Below the pieces are notes generated by a model. The model saw only the letters and a list, made by a program, of their open reading frames with translations. It did no database searches and had not been told where the DNA came from. DNA of 64,000 nt from Cytobacillus oceanisediminis. GTDB taxonomy: Bacteria; Bacillota; Bacilli; Bacillales; Cytobacillaceae. Positions 35,698 through 48,387 of this stretch are shown in pieces (within the stretch, counting starts at the first letter, position 1; every line of letters starts with the position of its first letter). The DNA lies in the NCBI RefSeq assembly GCF_007830235.1, contig NZ_VLKI01000002.1, positions 401,962 to 465,961 of the forward strand, given 5' to 3'. A program made the position numbers and the translations under genes.

Positions 35698-35830
35698 GTT
35701 TAAACTATATATAATTAAGTAGAAAAATGGAAACCAGCTGCTATATGCGCTGGTTTTCTTTTTTATAAAAGCTCTTTTCTAAAAGGTTGTTGTTTTTAAA
35801 TAGATTTTGTAATTGAAACATGGATAAATA

Positions 35831-36021
35831 ATGTTGGTTGATTGGAGCTTAATGTGCGAGATCCTCGAAAATGCATTCGGATTTCCTTCGTGCAGTGATG
35901 CTTCGAGGATGCTTATTCAAAGTCCTGCGGGAGGCTCACCGACCGCCCCGCGTTTCGCTGAGCATCTTGGAGAAATTAACTACTCCTCACTACTTGTGCC
36001 TGAGCGGAAAAATCAGCAGGC
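35831..36021. repeat. Dispersed intergenic repeat, family 1, with the 61-bp insert (upstream of suf)
   Basis: Begins GTTGGTTGATTGGAGC, reads GAGATCCT, then the insert CGAAAATGCATTCGGATTTC to TTCAAAGTCCT (35866-35926), then GCGGGAGGCTC and CCCCGCGTTTCGCTGAGCA, and ends CTGAGCGGAAAAATCAGC. A further short block interrupts its right end. The rest of 35698-36246 is AT-rich, and I see nothing else there. Confidence 0.78.
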
Positions 36022-36246
36022 AAGTCTAACAGAGCTTTTTTAATAAATATTTTGACTTAACCCTTCAATCCATTCTCATTTAAGCTTTCCATACATGAAT
36101 CAACCATCGGAGGAAAAAATAAATAGGACATGCCTGTTTTATAAAGAAGGCACTCTTTGAAGAAGGAAAGGTTCTATGATAAAATCTTCATTTAAAGGCT
36201 TTCTAAACATTTTTGTTTGAAAAGTTTGTTAAAGGGTCTTAAAGAG

Positions 36247-36275
36247 TTGCTATGCAATTTCATTTGTTATAAGAT
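36247..36275 (+). promoter_or_regulatory. Likely SigA promoter of the suf operon
   Basis: TTGCTA (36247-36252), a 17-base spacer and TAAGAT (36270-36275), 85 bases before sufC. Confidence 0.6.
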
Positions 36276-36359
36276 TGTAATGAGAATAAAATGAGAATAG
36301 AGATTTGCGGCAGACAGCCGATTTACACAAATCTTCTTTTATTGACGGAGGTATATATT

Positions 36360-37145
36360 ATGGCAGGATCAGTACTAACTATCAAAGACCTTCATGTAGC
36401 TATTGAGGGGAAAGAAATATTAAAAGGTGTAAACCTTGAAATTAAAGGCGGAGAAATCCACGCAATCATGGGGCCTAACGGAACAGGTAAATCTACATTA
36501 TCATCTGCAATCATGGGCCACCCTAAATATGAAGTGACTGGGGGCAGCATTACTTTAGATGGTAAAGATGTTCTTGAAATGGAAGTTGACGAGCGTGCAC
36601 AAGCTGGCCTATTCCTTGCAATGCAATATCCAAGTGAAATCAGCGGTGTAACAAATGCCGATTTCTTACGTTCAGCAATCAACAGCCGCATGGAAGAAGG
36701 CAATGAAATTTCTTTAATGAAATTTATCCGTAAAATGGACAGCAAAATGGAATTCCTTGAAATGGATCTTGATATGGCTCAGCGTTACTTAAATGAAGGT
36801 TTCTCAGGCGGAGAAAAGAAGCGTAATGAGATTCTTCAATTAATGATGCTTCAACCGAAAATTGCCATCCTTGATGAAATCGATTCAGGTTTGGATATCG
36901 ATGCTTTGAAAGTTGTTTCTAAAGGAATTAACGAAATGCGCGGAGAAGATTTCGGATGCTTAATCATCACTCACTACCAGCGCCTTCTTAACTACATCAC
37001 TCCTGACCATGTACACGTGATGATGCAGGGACGCGTTGTAAAATCAGGCGGTCCTGAGCTTGCACAGCGTCTAGAATCAGAGGGTTACGACTGGATTAAA
37101 CAAGAATTGGGCATTGAAGACGAAACAGTTGGGCAAGAAGCGTAA
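36360..37145 (+). CDS. sufC: Fe-S cluster assembly ATPase SufC
   Basis: A 261-residue ABC-type ATPase that works with SufB and SufD on the Fe-S scaffold. Walker A is GPNGTGKST, the signature is FSGGEKKRNEIL (the SufC variant), Walker B is IAILDEIDSGLD and the switch His is in IITHYQRLL. First gene of sufCDSUB. ATG 36360 follows GGAGGT; the frame opens earlier but without a site. Confidence 0.97.
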   Translation: MAGSVLTIKDLHVAIEGKEILKGVNLEIKGGEIHAIMGPNGTGKSTLSSAIMGHPKYEVTGGSITLDGKDVLEMEVDERAQAGLFLAMQYPSEISGVTNADFLRSAINSRMEEGNEISLMKFIRKMDSKMEFLEMDLDMAQRYLNEGFSGGEKKRNEILQLMMLQPKIAILDEIDSGLDIDALKVVSKGINEMRGEDFGCLIITHYQRLLNYITPDHVHVMMQGRVVKSGGPELAQRLESEGYDWIKQELGIEDETVGQEA

Positions 37146-37162
37146 GCGTTAGGGGGATCACT

Positions 37163-40141
<2,979 letters not shown>

Positions 40142-40255
40142 TTAACAGAGCCGAAGAAAAATATGTTCGATAAATTTTTCATCTGCCTTGTGTGATAAAA
40201 TATTATGAAATGATTGGGTGAGGACCCTTTCTTAAATGAATGGAGGAATACGACG

Positions 40256-41653
40256 ATGGCAAAAAAGATGCCTGAGATTGGCGATTACAAGTATGGTTTT
40301 GCCGATAAAGACGTTTCCATTTTCCGATCAAAACGCGGTTTGACAAAAGAAATTGTTGAAGAGATTTCAAAATTGAAGGAAGAGCCACAATGGATGCTTG
40401 ACTTCCGTTTAAAATCATTGGAGCATTTCTATAACATGCCTATGCCGCAATGGGGCGGAGATCTAGCGTCATTAAACTTTGATGAAATTACGTATTATGT
40501 TAAGCCTTCTGAAAAGACAGAACGCTCTTGGGATGAAGTACCTGATGAAATTAAACAAACGTTCGATAAATTGGGTATTCCGGAAGCAGAGCAGAAGTAC
40601 CTTGCTGGTGTATCTGCGCAGTACGAATCAGAGGTTGTATACCATAACATGCAGGAAGACCTTGAAGCTAAAGGAATCGTGTTCAAGGATACAGATTCTG
40701 CTCTTCGCGAAAATGAAGACATTTTCCGTGAGCACTGGGCGAAGGTTATCCCTCCAACAGACAATAAATTTGCTGCATTAAACTCAGCGGTTTGGTCTGG
40801 CGGATCATTCATCTATGTTCCGAAAGGTATTAAGGTTGATACGCCATTGCAGGCATATTTCCGCATTAACTCCGAGAACATGGGACAGTTTGAGCGTACG
40901 TTAATTATTGTTGATGAGGGTGCACATGTACATTACGTAGAAGGATGTACAGCTCCTGTTTACACAACAAACTCACTGCACAGTGCGGTTGTTGAAATCA
41001 TCATCAAAAAAGACGCATACTGCCGTTATACAACCATTCAGAACTGGGCAAACAACGTATTCAACCTGGTTACAAAGCGTGCGGTTTGTGAAGCCAACGC
41101 AACGATGGAATGGATTGACGGAAACATCGGTTCAAAATTAACAATGAAATATCCGGCAGTTATCCTTAAAGGAGAAGGTGCACGCGGTATGACCCTTTCC
41201 ATTGCATTAGCGGGTAAAGGGCAGCACCAGGATGCAGGTGCGAAAATGATCCACCTTGCACCAAACACTTCTTCAACGATTGTATCCAAATCGATTTCCA
41301 AACAGGGCGGTAAAGTAACATACCGCGGTATCGTACACTTCGGCCGAAAAGCTGATGGAGCACGTGCCAATATCGAGTGTGATACATTAATCATGGATAA
41401 CCAGTCAACTTCAGATACAATTCCTTACAATGAAATCCTGAACGACAACATCTCACTAGAACATGAAGCGAAGGTTTCAAAAGTATCCGAAGAGCAGCTA
41501 TTCTATCTAATGAGCCGCGGCATCTCCGAGGAAGAAGCAACAGAAATGATTGTAATGGGCTTCATTGAACCATTTACGAAAGAGCTTCCAATGGAATACG
41601 CAGTAGAAATGAACCGTCTGATCAAGTTCGAAATGGAAGGTTCTATTGGTTAA
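40256..41653 (+). CDS. sufB: Fe-S cluster assembly scaffold SufB
   Basis: A 465-residue scaffold on which the cluster is built with SufC and SufD. Typical stretches are [32 protein letters not shown] and [17 protein letters not shown], and [19 protein letters not shown] near the end. Last gene of the operon, 114 bases after sufU and with its own GGAGGAAT site. Followed by a strong terminator. Confidence 0.97.
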   Translation: MAKKMPEIGDYKYGFADKDVSIFRSKRGLTKEIVEEISKLKEEPQWMLDFRLKSLEHFYNMPMPQWGGDLASLNFDEITYYVKPSEKTERSWDEVPDEIKQTFDKLGIPEAEQKYLAGVSAQYESEVVYHNMQEDLEAKGIVFKDTDSALRENEDIFREHWAKVIPPTDNKFAALNSAVWSGGSFIYVPKGIKVDTPLQAYFRINSENMGQFERTLIIVDEGAHVHYVEGCTAPVYTTNSLHSAVVEIIIKKDAYCRYTTIQNWANNVFNLVTKRAVCEANATMEWIDGNIGSKLTMKYPAVILKGEGARGMTLSIALAGKGQHQDAGAKMIHLAPNTSSTIVSKSISKQGGKVTYRGIVHFGRKADGARANIECDTLIMDNQSTSDTIPYNEILNDNISLEHEAKVSKVSEEQLFYLMSRGISEEEATEMIVMGFIEPFTKELPMEYAVEMNRLIKFEMEGSIG

Positions 41654-41670
41654 ATAGGATGAGTTGTTAA

Positions 41671-41707
41671 AAAAGGATTGAACGGTCATACCGTTCAATC
41701 CTTTTTT
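41671..41707 (+). terminator. Terminator of the suf operon
   Basis: AAAGGATTGAACGG (41672-41685) and CCGTTCAATCCTTT (41691-41704) pair perfectly and run into T residues. Confidence 0.93.
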
Positions 41708-41730
41708 TGTTTGGCGATTTTGGCACCATT

Positions 41731-41914
41731 TTGATTGGGGTGGAAGGGGCGAGCTCCTCGAAAATGCTTTCGCATTTGCTTCGTGCGGTGTTAATTCAAG
41801 GAAGTTTATTCAGTGTCCAGCGGGAAGAGCGTGTCGAAGGGAGACCCTGCAGGCGCGCGCCGAGGAGGTTCCCGGACCGCCTGCGGTTCGCTTCCTGGAG
41901 CGGAAATCAACAGG
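41731..41914. repeat. Dispersed intergenic repeat, family 1, with the 61-bp insert (downstream of suf)
   Basis: Begins TTGATTGGGGTGGAAGGGGC, reads GAGCTCCT, then the insert CGAAAATGCTTTCGCATTTG to TTCAGTGTCCA (41759-41819), then GCGGGAAGAGC, GGGAGACCCTGCAGGCG and GCCGAGGAGG, and ends GGAGCGGAAATCAACAGG. It lies in the same direction as the copy at 35831, so the two flank the suf operon as direct repeats. The following 41915-42164 is AT-rich with no feature I can support. Confidence 0.85.
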
Positions 41915-42164
41915 CAAGTTTAATATAGCCTTTGTTTAAATATCCTATAAAGTTTTTAAAAACCCCAAATAGAATCTTGAAAATTCATCTAAAATCACTA
42001 ATTTTAACCTATATATCCTCGGTTCTATATTCTATATCCGCTAATAGTCACATGAAATAACCCCAATAGCTGCCAATAAAAATAGAGATTACAATAGTAA
42101 ATGTAAAATTCTTAATTTTACGAAAGTGAATATCGACAATTAATCTAATGAAAGCGGGGGTCTT

Positions 42165-45100
42165 ATGGAATTTCATTCACTATTTAAAAAAACAGCAGTA
42201 ATGGCTTTATCAGTTAGCTTGCTAATGTCGCCGGTCCATTCGGTATTATCAACTGATGCAGCAGCGGCGGAGTATAAGGCGGAGGATATTTTAGCATCTT
42301 TAACTGCAGAACAGCGACAAGCATTGCATCAATTGCAATTGAACAATCCTACAGGTCTTCAAGGTTTTACTGAAGAGGATCTACAATCAAAAGGTGAAAT
42401 ATCCGTCATTGTTCAATTCAAATCAAAGCCAAGTAAAGTGGCCGTTTTAGAGGCAGCTGTAAAAGGCAAAGCATTAAAAAAGGAAGAAGCAGCAGCACAA
42501 GTCGAAAAAGAACATAAAAAGTTTAAAGAAGACATCAAAAAATACTTGCCTCAAGAGAACTCAAAAACAAAAAGCATTTCTAATGCCATCACCCAGACGT
42601 ACAAAAGAGCATATAACGGTGTAGCAATGAAGCTGCCGGCGGATCAAGTTAGACATCTTCTGGAATCCAATGTCGTCCAAGCTGTTTTCAAAAGCCAGAC
42701 ATTTACTGTGGATCCTATTCAAAAAAAGCTTCCATCAGATGTTGAGAGAGAGGTCACTACTTCTGTCGAAAGTATTCCTTATTTGAAGATAGACAAGCTG
42801 CATAAGGAAGGCATTACAGGAGAAGGCGTAAAAGTAGCAGTTCTTGATACTGGAATCGATTATAATCACCCTGATTTAAGGGATGCATATAAGGGTGGAT
42901 ATGATTTTGTCGATAATGACAATGATCCAATGGAAGCGACCTATGAAGATTGGAAGAAAACGAATAATCCTGAGTTTTCTCCATATGGAAGCGCCTATTA
43001 CACATCCCATGGCACTCATGTTTCCGGAACAATCGCAGGCCAAAATAAAAATGATAGTGAAGTATCCGTAGCAGGTGTAGCTCCGGATGCCGAACTATAT
43101 GTGTATCGCGTGTTAGGGCCATACGGTACTGGAACTTCTGAAGGGGTTATCGCGGGGATTGAAAAAGCTGTGGAAGACGGCATGGATGTTATGAATCTAT
43201 CATTAGGCGCAACCGTGAACGATCCGTATTATCCAACAAGTACTGCAATAAACTATGCTGTATTAAATGGTGTGACAGCAGTTGTTTCTGCAGGGAACTC
43301 TGGCCCCAATGCAAACACAGTAGGTTCTCCTGGTACAGCGGCACTAGCACTTACGGTTGGAGCGAGTGATGTTCCTGTTGAGCTAACTACATTTACAGGC
43401 AGTATTTCAGGAAACTGGTCTACCGAGCTCGTTAGCATGGGAAGAAGCTTTGCGAATGATTTCTCTTCATTGGATGGGAAGTCTCTTGAACTGGTGGATG
43501 TCGGCTTAGGTGCTCAAGAAAATTATGCAGAAAAAGACGTTGAAGGGAAGATTGCATTTGTTCAACGCGGGAATTTTGCCCTTAATGACAAAATCCGATT
43601 TGCAAAAGAGCGTGGTGCAAAAGCAGTTATTTTATATAACAACGTAGATGGACAGTTAGGTATTAATCTAGGGGAATCACCTCTGTTTGTTCCTGCTTTC
43701 TCGATGACGAAAGCAGCTGGTGAAGAATTAAAAGAAAAAATTGCGCAAGGCAACACGACCTTTACGTTCTCGAATATGGAAGAAATGGAGTCCGAAGGAG
43801 ATAGACTAGCAGATTTCAGTTCAAGAGGGCCTGTAAAAAACAACTATGATATTAAACCAGAAGTGGTTGCACCTGGAGTGAGTGTGCTTTCTACTTTCCC
43901 TTCTTATATGATTGACCCTGAAAATCAGGAAGATTATAAATATGCGTATGCAAGACTATCGGGAACATCTATGGCCGCACCTCACACAGCTGGGATTGCA
44001 GCATTATTATTGGAGGAAAATCCTGAACTGGATCCGGATGATATTAAAACAATCCTTATGAATACAGCAGATCCAATGAATGGCGAATATAGCTTGTATG
44101 AAGTTGGGGCAGGCCGGGTAGATCCTTATCAAGCCATCCATGGTGAAATGAAAATGCAAGCAACCGATGAAACCCTCATACCTGATGGGGAGGAATATAT
44201 GTCAGTCAAAAATCCTTCAGGAGATATCAGCTTTGGCATTCACTTTGGTGAAGAAGGTACCAATATTCAAGTAAAGGAAAATATAAGTTTTACAAATAAC
44301 AGCGATATTACGAAAGAATTTACAGTTTCAGTTGAAGAAAATCCAGTTGAACGTACAAATAGCTTAAGTGAAAATGGTGTGGCCGTTAACACAAACAAAA
44401 GCGTTAAAGTAAAAGCCGGCGACGAAGTAAAAACCAATGTATTTTTGAAGGCGCCAAAGTCAGCAAAAGCCGGCCTATACGAGGCGTTTATTGTCCTAAC
44501 GAATACAGCAGATTCCACTGATCGTTACCGCATTCCATTTAATTTTAGGGTTACAAAGGATGGGCTTGGCCACTTAGATCTTTTAACTCCATCCATTACG
44601 CCACCATATCTAAATCAAGGAAGAACACATATCGATAACCGCTTAGGTGCTTTGGTTACATTTAGTCTAAGTTCTCCAGGAGAAAAAACGGACGTTGTTC
44701 TTCAAGATGGCAAAACAGGTGAAGATTTAGGGTTAATTGGTACACTGAATTTAACGAATAGTCCACTCGATACAACTCTATTCTTATTTGCTTTTAGAGG
44801 AATGTATTATTCATTTACAGGAGACTCCAAACAGCCTATTGCTGAAGAAGTGAGTTATGCAAAGCCTGGCCACTATAAGTTAAACTTTATAACGACAAGC
44901 CAATCTGGAAAAGTGACGAATGAGATGCGAAATCTTTTCATCGATATTGATGATCCAGCCTTTACAAGTTCGTTAGATGGGCAATCTCCATTCCTTGAAT
45001 ACAAACCGGGACAAGAAACATATCCATTTGATATTCAGATTAATGACACTCTCGTAGAAGAAATGCAAAGTGCAGGAGTGGACATCGACCAATCCTCAAA

Positions 45101-46247
45101 TTCGGTCATTTATACGTGGGGAGAATGGGGATTCCCTTCAAGTCCTATTCCGATGGATAAGGACGGGAAATGGGTAGAGGAAATCGCCATGGAAAAGTCT
45201 ATGCCAGCATTGAAGTTTACAATGACTGCCCTTGACTCTGCCGGTAATTCACCGCTAACAAAGGAATATTTCTTTGTTAAGGAAGGGACACCTGTTACTT
45301 ATGCTAAGAGCGATACTAAAAAAGCAAAAACGGGTGAAACGATTAAAGCCAAGCTATTCTTGGATAATGTGAGCGATGCGGAAGAAGTCATTTGGAACAT
45401 GAAAGAACAATATGGCAAGACAATGCAATTTATCGATGCCAAACTGACTGATGGAGTTTCAGACAAAGGAACTGTAACAGTTAATGGAGATGAGGTAAAG
45501 GTTGTCTTTAACGATTCCAATATGGCATTTAATCACACGGCTGTTGTGGATGTTACATTAAAAATTACAGATGAAACATTCCTTACAGGAACTAGAATTA
45601 ATCCTACGGCTACTGTAGTAAATAGTCAAAATCAATCCAGCAAGCTATTAAACGCAGGCTACACTTTTGAGGTTTCTCCTCAATATAATGCCGCATACGG
45701 CTATGTATTGCCGGACGGATTCATTAATCCTGCAAATGGTCTTCATGATAGAAAGGATTGGACAAAGGTTGGGGCATCACTAAAATTCAAAGAAGCTTCC
45801 GGTTTTGTTTTGGACGCTACGTCCTTAATAAAGGAAAGAGCGGACTACAGGGTGGAAAAGCTTCCTTTAAGCAAGGATCCATATATTTTAGAAATCAAAG
45901 TGCCTGGTCACTTTGAAGTTAACAGCAAACAAAATATTGGGTTTGAATATAAAGGCGAACTTTATGGTATGAATCATTACGTTAATCCGATTCATATTAC
46001 GGCTGGTGATGTTAACCAGGATAACGTTATTGATGTGTTAGACGCAATTGAAATTCAAAACGCCTGGGAGACAAACAGCCGTGCAGCCGATATTAATTTT
46101 GATGGCACCGTGGATGAAAAGGACATCGTCTTTGTGCGAGAGAATTACTTGCTGCAAAATGAATCTGTTGAAAATCCTCCTGCTGCAAAAGAAATACATG
46201 ACGGCAAAACACTGGAAAGCATTTTGGCAGAGTTGGGAATTCAATAA
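42165..46247 (+). CDS. Secreted subtilisin-family (S8) protease with PA, cohesin-like and dockerin domains
   Basis: A 1360-residue exoprotein. Signal peptide to about residue 36 (cut after DAAAA), an I9-type propeptide (EISVIVQFKSKPSKVAVLE), then the S8 catalytic domain with Asp228 (VAVLDTGIDYNHPDL), His282 (SHGTHVSGTIAG), Asn in VSAGNSGPNA and Ser602 (GTSMAAPHTAG). A PA insert is at about 440-530. After beta-rich regions, residues about 1048-1173 look cohesin-like (KTGETIKAKLFLDNVSDAEE and TVTVNGDEVKVVFNDSN). Residues about 1280-1331 form two dockerin-type calcium loops (GDVNQDNVIDVLDAIE; ADINFDGTVDEKDI). It degrades external protein; the last domains suggest attachment or oligomerisation. 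It has its own GCGGGGG-like site. Lower GC than the suf genes suggests acquisition. Confidence 0.93.
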   Translation: MEFHSLFKKTAVMALSVSLLMSPVHSVLSTDAAAAEYKAEDILASLTAEQRQALHQLQLNNPTGLQGFTEEDLQSKGEISVIVQFKSKPSKVAVLEAAVKGKALKKEEAAAQVEKEHKKFKEDIKKYLPQENSKTKSISNAITQTYKRAYNGVAMKLPADQVRHLLESNVVQAVFKSQTFTVDPIQKKLPSDVEREVTTSVESIPYLKIDKLHKEGITGEGVKVAVLDTGIDYNHPDLRDAYKGGYDFVDNDNDPMEATYEDWKKTNNPEFSPYGSAYYTSHGTHVSGTIAGQNKNDSEVSVAGVAPDAELYVYRVLGPYGTGTSEGVIAGIEKAVEDGMDVMNLSLGATVNDPYYPTSTAINYAVLNGVTAVVSAGNSGPNANTVGSPGTAALALTVGASDVPVELTTFTGSISGNWSTELVSMGRSFANDFSSLDGKSLELVDVGLGAQENYAEKDVEGKIAFVQRGNFALNDKIRFAKERGAKAVILYNNVDGQLGINLGESPLFVPAFSMTKAAGEELKEKIAQGNTTFTFSNMEEMESEGDRLADFSSRGPVKNNYDIKPEVVAPGVSVLSTFPSYMIDPENQEDYKYAYARLSGTSMAAPHTAGIAALLLEENPELDPDDIKTILMNTADPMNGEYSLYEVGAGRVDPYQAIHGEMKMQATDETLIPDGEEYMSVKNPSGDISFGIHFGEEGTNIQVKENISFTNNSDITKEFTVSVEENPVERTNSLSENGVAVNTNKSVKVKAGDEVKTNVFLKAPKSAKAGLYEAFIVLTNTADSTDRYRIPFNFRVTKDGLGHLDLLTPSITPPYLNQGRTHIDNRLGALVTFSLSSPGEKTDVVLQDGKTGEDLGLIGTLNLTNSPLDTTLFLFAFRGMYYSFTGDSKQPIAEEVSYAKPGHYKLNFITTSQSGKVTNEMRNLFIDIDDPAFTSSLDGQSPFLEYKPGQETYPFDIQINDTLVEEMQSAGVDIDQSSNSVIYTWGEWGFPSSPIPMDKDGKWVEEIAMEKSMPALKFTMTALDSAGNSPLTKEYFFVKEGTPVTYAKSDTKKAKTGETIKAKLFLDNVSDAEEVIWNMKEQYGKTMQFIDAKLTDGVSDKGTVTVNGDEVKVVFNDSNMAFNHTAVVDVTLKITDETFLTGTRINPTATVVNSQNQSSKLLNAGYTFEVSPQYNAAYGYVLPDGFINPANGLHDRKDWTKVGASLKFKEASGFVLDATSLIKERADYRVEKLPLSKDPYILEIKVPGHFEVNSKQNIGFEYKGELYGMNHYVNPIHITAGDVNQDNVIDVLDAIEIQNAWETNSRAADINFDGTVDEKDIVFVRENYLLQNESVENPPAAKEIHDGKTLESILAELGIQ

Positions 46248-46341
46248 ATACGCGAGGGCTGGAGATGATGCATCTTCGGCCCTTTGGTGTTTAATACTTT
46301 CCTGTCTGTATGAACTATAAATAGATATATATATCACTTAA

Positions 46342-46373
46342 TCCCGTTTGCCAGCCACAGTAAGCGGGTTTTT
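46342..46373 (+). terminator. Probable terminator after the protease gene
   Basis: CCCGTTT and AAGCGGG pair (one G-T) around GCCAGCCACAGT and are followed by T residues, right before the group II intron remnant. Confidence 0.65.
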
Positions 46374-46376
46374 AAT

Positions 46377-46520
46377 GTGGGCCCGACATAGGTGCAGTCT
46401 ATATGAATGCAAGTCTCGAACCGTGTAGGCAGTAGTAGCGGTCAGTTAGAAAAGGGAGGGTACGGTAAGAATCCCGGTAAAGCTGATGGGAACTGAGGAA
46501 AGCATTCAAGGAAACTTTAT
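46377..46520 (+). mobile_element. Truncated group II intron, 5' end of domain I
   Basis: The sequence begins with GTGGGCCCGACATAGGTGCA, followed by GTCTATATGAATGCAAGTC, CGAACCGTGTAGGCAG, AGTAGCGGTCAGTTAG and later AAGCTGATGGGAACTGAGGA. This matches from memory the start of bacterial group II introns with LtrA-type maturases (GTGCGCCC... GGGTGCAGTCTAT... GCAAGTCCCGAAC). Only about 145 bases are left; the reverse transcriptase ORF and domains V and VI are absent. It is a dead remnant. Confidence 0.72.
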
Positions 46521-46593
46521 AGGATTTCCATCTTTTTTAGAAATGAATGATAAATAAAGTGTTGGGTGAAAATAGAAAGCAGGTGATGAGTTT

Positions 46594-46716
46594 ATGGAGA
46601 ATATAATTTCTTTCCTTCCAAAATGGGAACATTTCATAGGTGCTTGTTTAGCTTTTATCATTCCCTATTCTATTTCCAAAGTTTCAAAATGGTTACGATC
46701 TACTAAATCTAGTTAA
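46594..46716 (+). CDS. Small single-span membrane protein before the second ger operon
   Basis: A 40-residue protein, MENIISFLPKWEHFIGACLA followed by FIIPYSISKVSKWLRSTKSS: one membrane helix (about residues 13-28) and a basic tail. An AGGTGAT site lies at good distance from the ATG. It is 93 bases before the gerA-like gene in the same direction. Some gerA-type operons encode a small membrane D subunit; this could be a very short one, but that is inference. Confidence 0.5.
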   Translation: MENIISFLPKWEHFIGACLAFIIPYSISKVSKWLRSTKSS

Positions 46717-46809
46717 GGATTTAGCACCCCCCTTAAACAAAATTTCCACACCTAAAGTAACTTAAAACTTACCCGTTTCAAAAAAATTTTATGTAAGCAG
46801 GTGAGGGAG

Positions 46810-48375
46810 ATGAATCGATGGGCTTGGTTGCAAAAAAAGAAAAAACAAACGAAAAATGGTCATCAACAAGTAAAGACACATGGAACGGATGTATTCTTTT
46901 CATCGAGTTTGGATTCTAACCTCGAGCAATTACAAAATATCTTAGGAAATAATCCTGATATCGCGATTCGCAGATTTTATATTAACGTATATAAAGTAAA
47001 TGCAGCGGTCGTATTTATAAAAGGGCTTGCCGATAAAGAGCAAATTCATGAACAAATATTAAAGTCAATCATGTTAGAACTTCAAATGCGAGAATGCTAT
47101 GTAAAAGAAGACCGGGCTACCGGCTCTGACATCAAAGAAATCATTAAAGACCATGTTATAACGCTAACGGATGTAGAAGAAAACAACAAGATAGAAGACT
47201 GTGTGATGGAGGTTTTGAATGGAGATACGGCATTACTAATTGATAACGTCGATACATCCCTTTTACTTGGAACAAAAAAATGGCCATCAAGACAAATTGA
47301 AGAACCAATTACAGAAGCTACTGTAAGGGGGGCAAGAGAAGGGTTTGTCGAAAATATTCTTGTGAATATGTCTTTAATTCGAAAGCGAATTAGAGATCCC
47401 CATTTAGTTTTAGACAAATATACAATCGGACGCAGAAGTCAAACACCGGTTATGGTGGCATATATAAAAGATATTACAAATGACAGCATCATCCAAGAGG
47501 TCAAAAAACGATTAGAAAAAATTGATATTGACCAAATACCTGAATCCGGGATTATTGAGCAGTTCATTGAAGATGACTTTTTATCACCGTTTCCGCAACT
47601 CTTAACAACTGAAAGACCAGATAAAGTAGCAAGTGGATTATTAGAAGGGCGTGTAGCCATTTTAGTTGATGGAACGCCTTTTGTATTGCTGCTGCCAGTC
47701 ACGATTACATCTATGCTTCAGGGGCCAGAAGATTATTATGAACGGTGGTTTGTTGGTACACTCATTCGCTTCATGCGGTTTGGGGCAGCTATCGTCTCGT
47801 TATTCGGTCCTTCTTTATATGTAGCACTTGTTTCGTATCACCCAGGGCTAATTCCGACAGATTTAGTCATTTCGATTGCAGGAAGTCGGGAAGGGGTGCC
47901 CTTTCCAACCATTGTGGAAGCATTATTGATGGAAATCACAATTGAAATATTACGGGAAGCAGGAGTCAGGCTTCCGAAACCAATTGGACAAACAGTTGGA
48001 ATTGTAGGAGGACTTGTTATTGGGGAGGCTGCTGTTACAGCGGGATTAGTTAGCCCAATGATGGTCATTGTTGTGGCAGTAACAGCAATTTCTTCCTTTT
48101 CTTTACCGCAGTATGGGGCGGCTATAGCTATTCGTATCTTACGCTTTGGAATGATGCTTTCAGCTGCTGTATTAGGGTTATTTGGAATTATTATGTTTGC
48201 GATGGCCATAACGATTCATCTTGTCAAGCTTAAAAGTTTTGGTGTTGACTATACCTCTCCATTTGTTCCGTATCAATTTAATGATTGGAAGGATGCAATA
48301 CTTCGATTACCATATAGTGTTATAAAAGAGAGACCTGAAATGTTAAAACCAAAAGACTCCACTCGGATTAAATAA
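46810..48375 (+). CDS. GerA family spore germination protein (A subunit, second ger operon)
   Basis: A 521-residue A subunit. The N-terminus is very basic (LQKKKKQTKNGHQQ), the soluble region ends with EDDFLSPFPQLLTTERPDKV, and the membrane part has PFPTIVEALLMEITIEILRE and GQTVGIVGGLVIGEAAVTAG. It is a clear paralogue of the gene at 11923-13416 and has the same motifs but a differing tail. ATG 46810 is used; the frame also allows GTG at 46801, which overlaps AGGTGAGGG. First of three ger genes. Confidence 0.93.
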   Translation: MNRWAWLQKKKKQTKNGHQQVKTHGTDVFFSSSLDSNLEQLQNILGNNPDIAIRRFYINVYKVNAAVVFIKGLADKEQIHEQILKSIMLELQMRECYVKEDRATGSDIKEIIKDHVITLTDVEENNKIEDCVMEVLNGDTALLIDNVDTSLLLGTKKWPSRQIEEPITEATVRGAREGFVENILVNMSLIRKRIRDPHLVLDKYTIGRRSQTPVMVAYIKDITNDSIIQEVKKRLEKIDIDQIPESGIIEQFIEDDFLSPFPQLLTTERPDKVASGLLEGRVAILVDGTPFVLLLPVTITSMLQGPEDYYERWFVGTLIRFMRFGAAIVSLFGPSLYVALVSYHPGLIPTDLVISIAGSREGVPFPTIVEALLMEITIEILREAGVRLPKPIGQTVGIVGGLVIGEAAVTAGLVSPMMVIVVAVTAISSFSLPQYGAAIAIRILRFGMMLSAAVLGLFGIIMFAMAITIHLVKLKSFGVDYTSPFVPYQFNDWKDAILRLPYSVIKERPEMLKPKDSTRIK

Positions 48376-48387
48376 AGGAAGATCACA

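Noticed and set aside
35828-36043. 70-codon plus-strand frame
   Set aside because: It is made of family 1 repeat sequence, which is open by chance.
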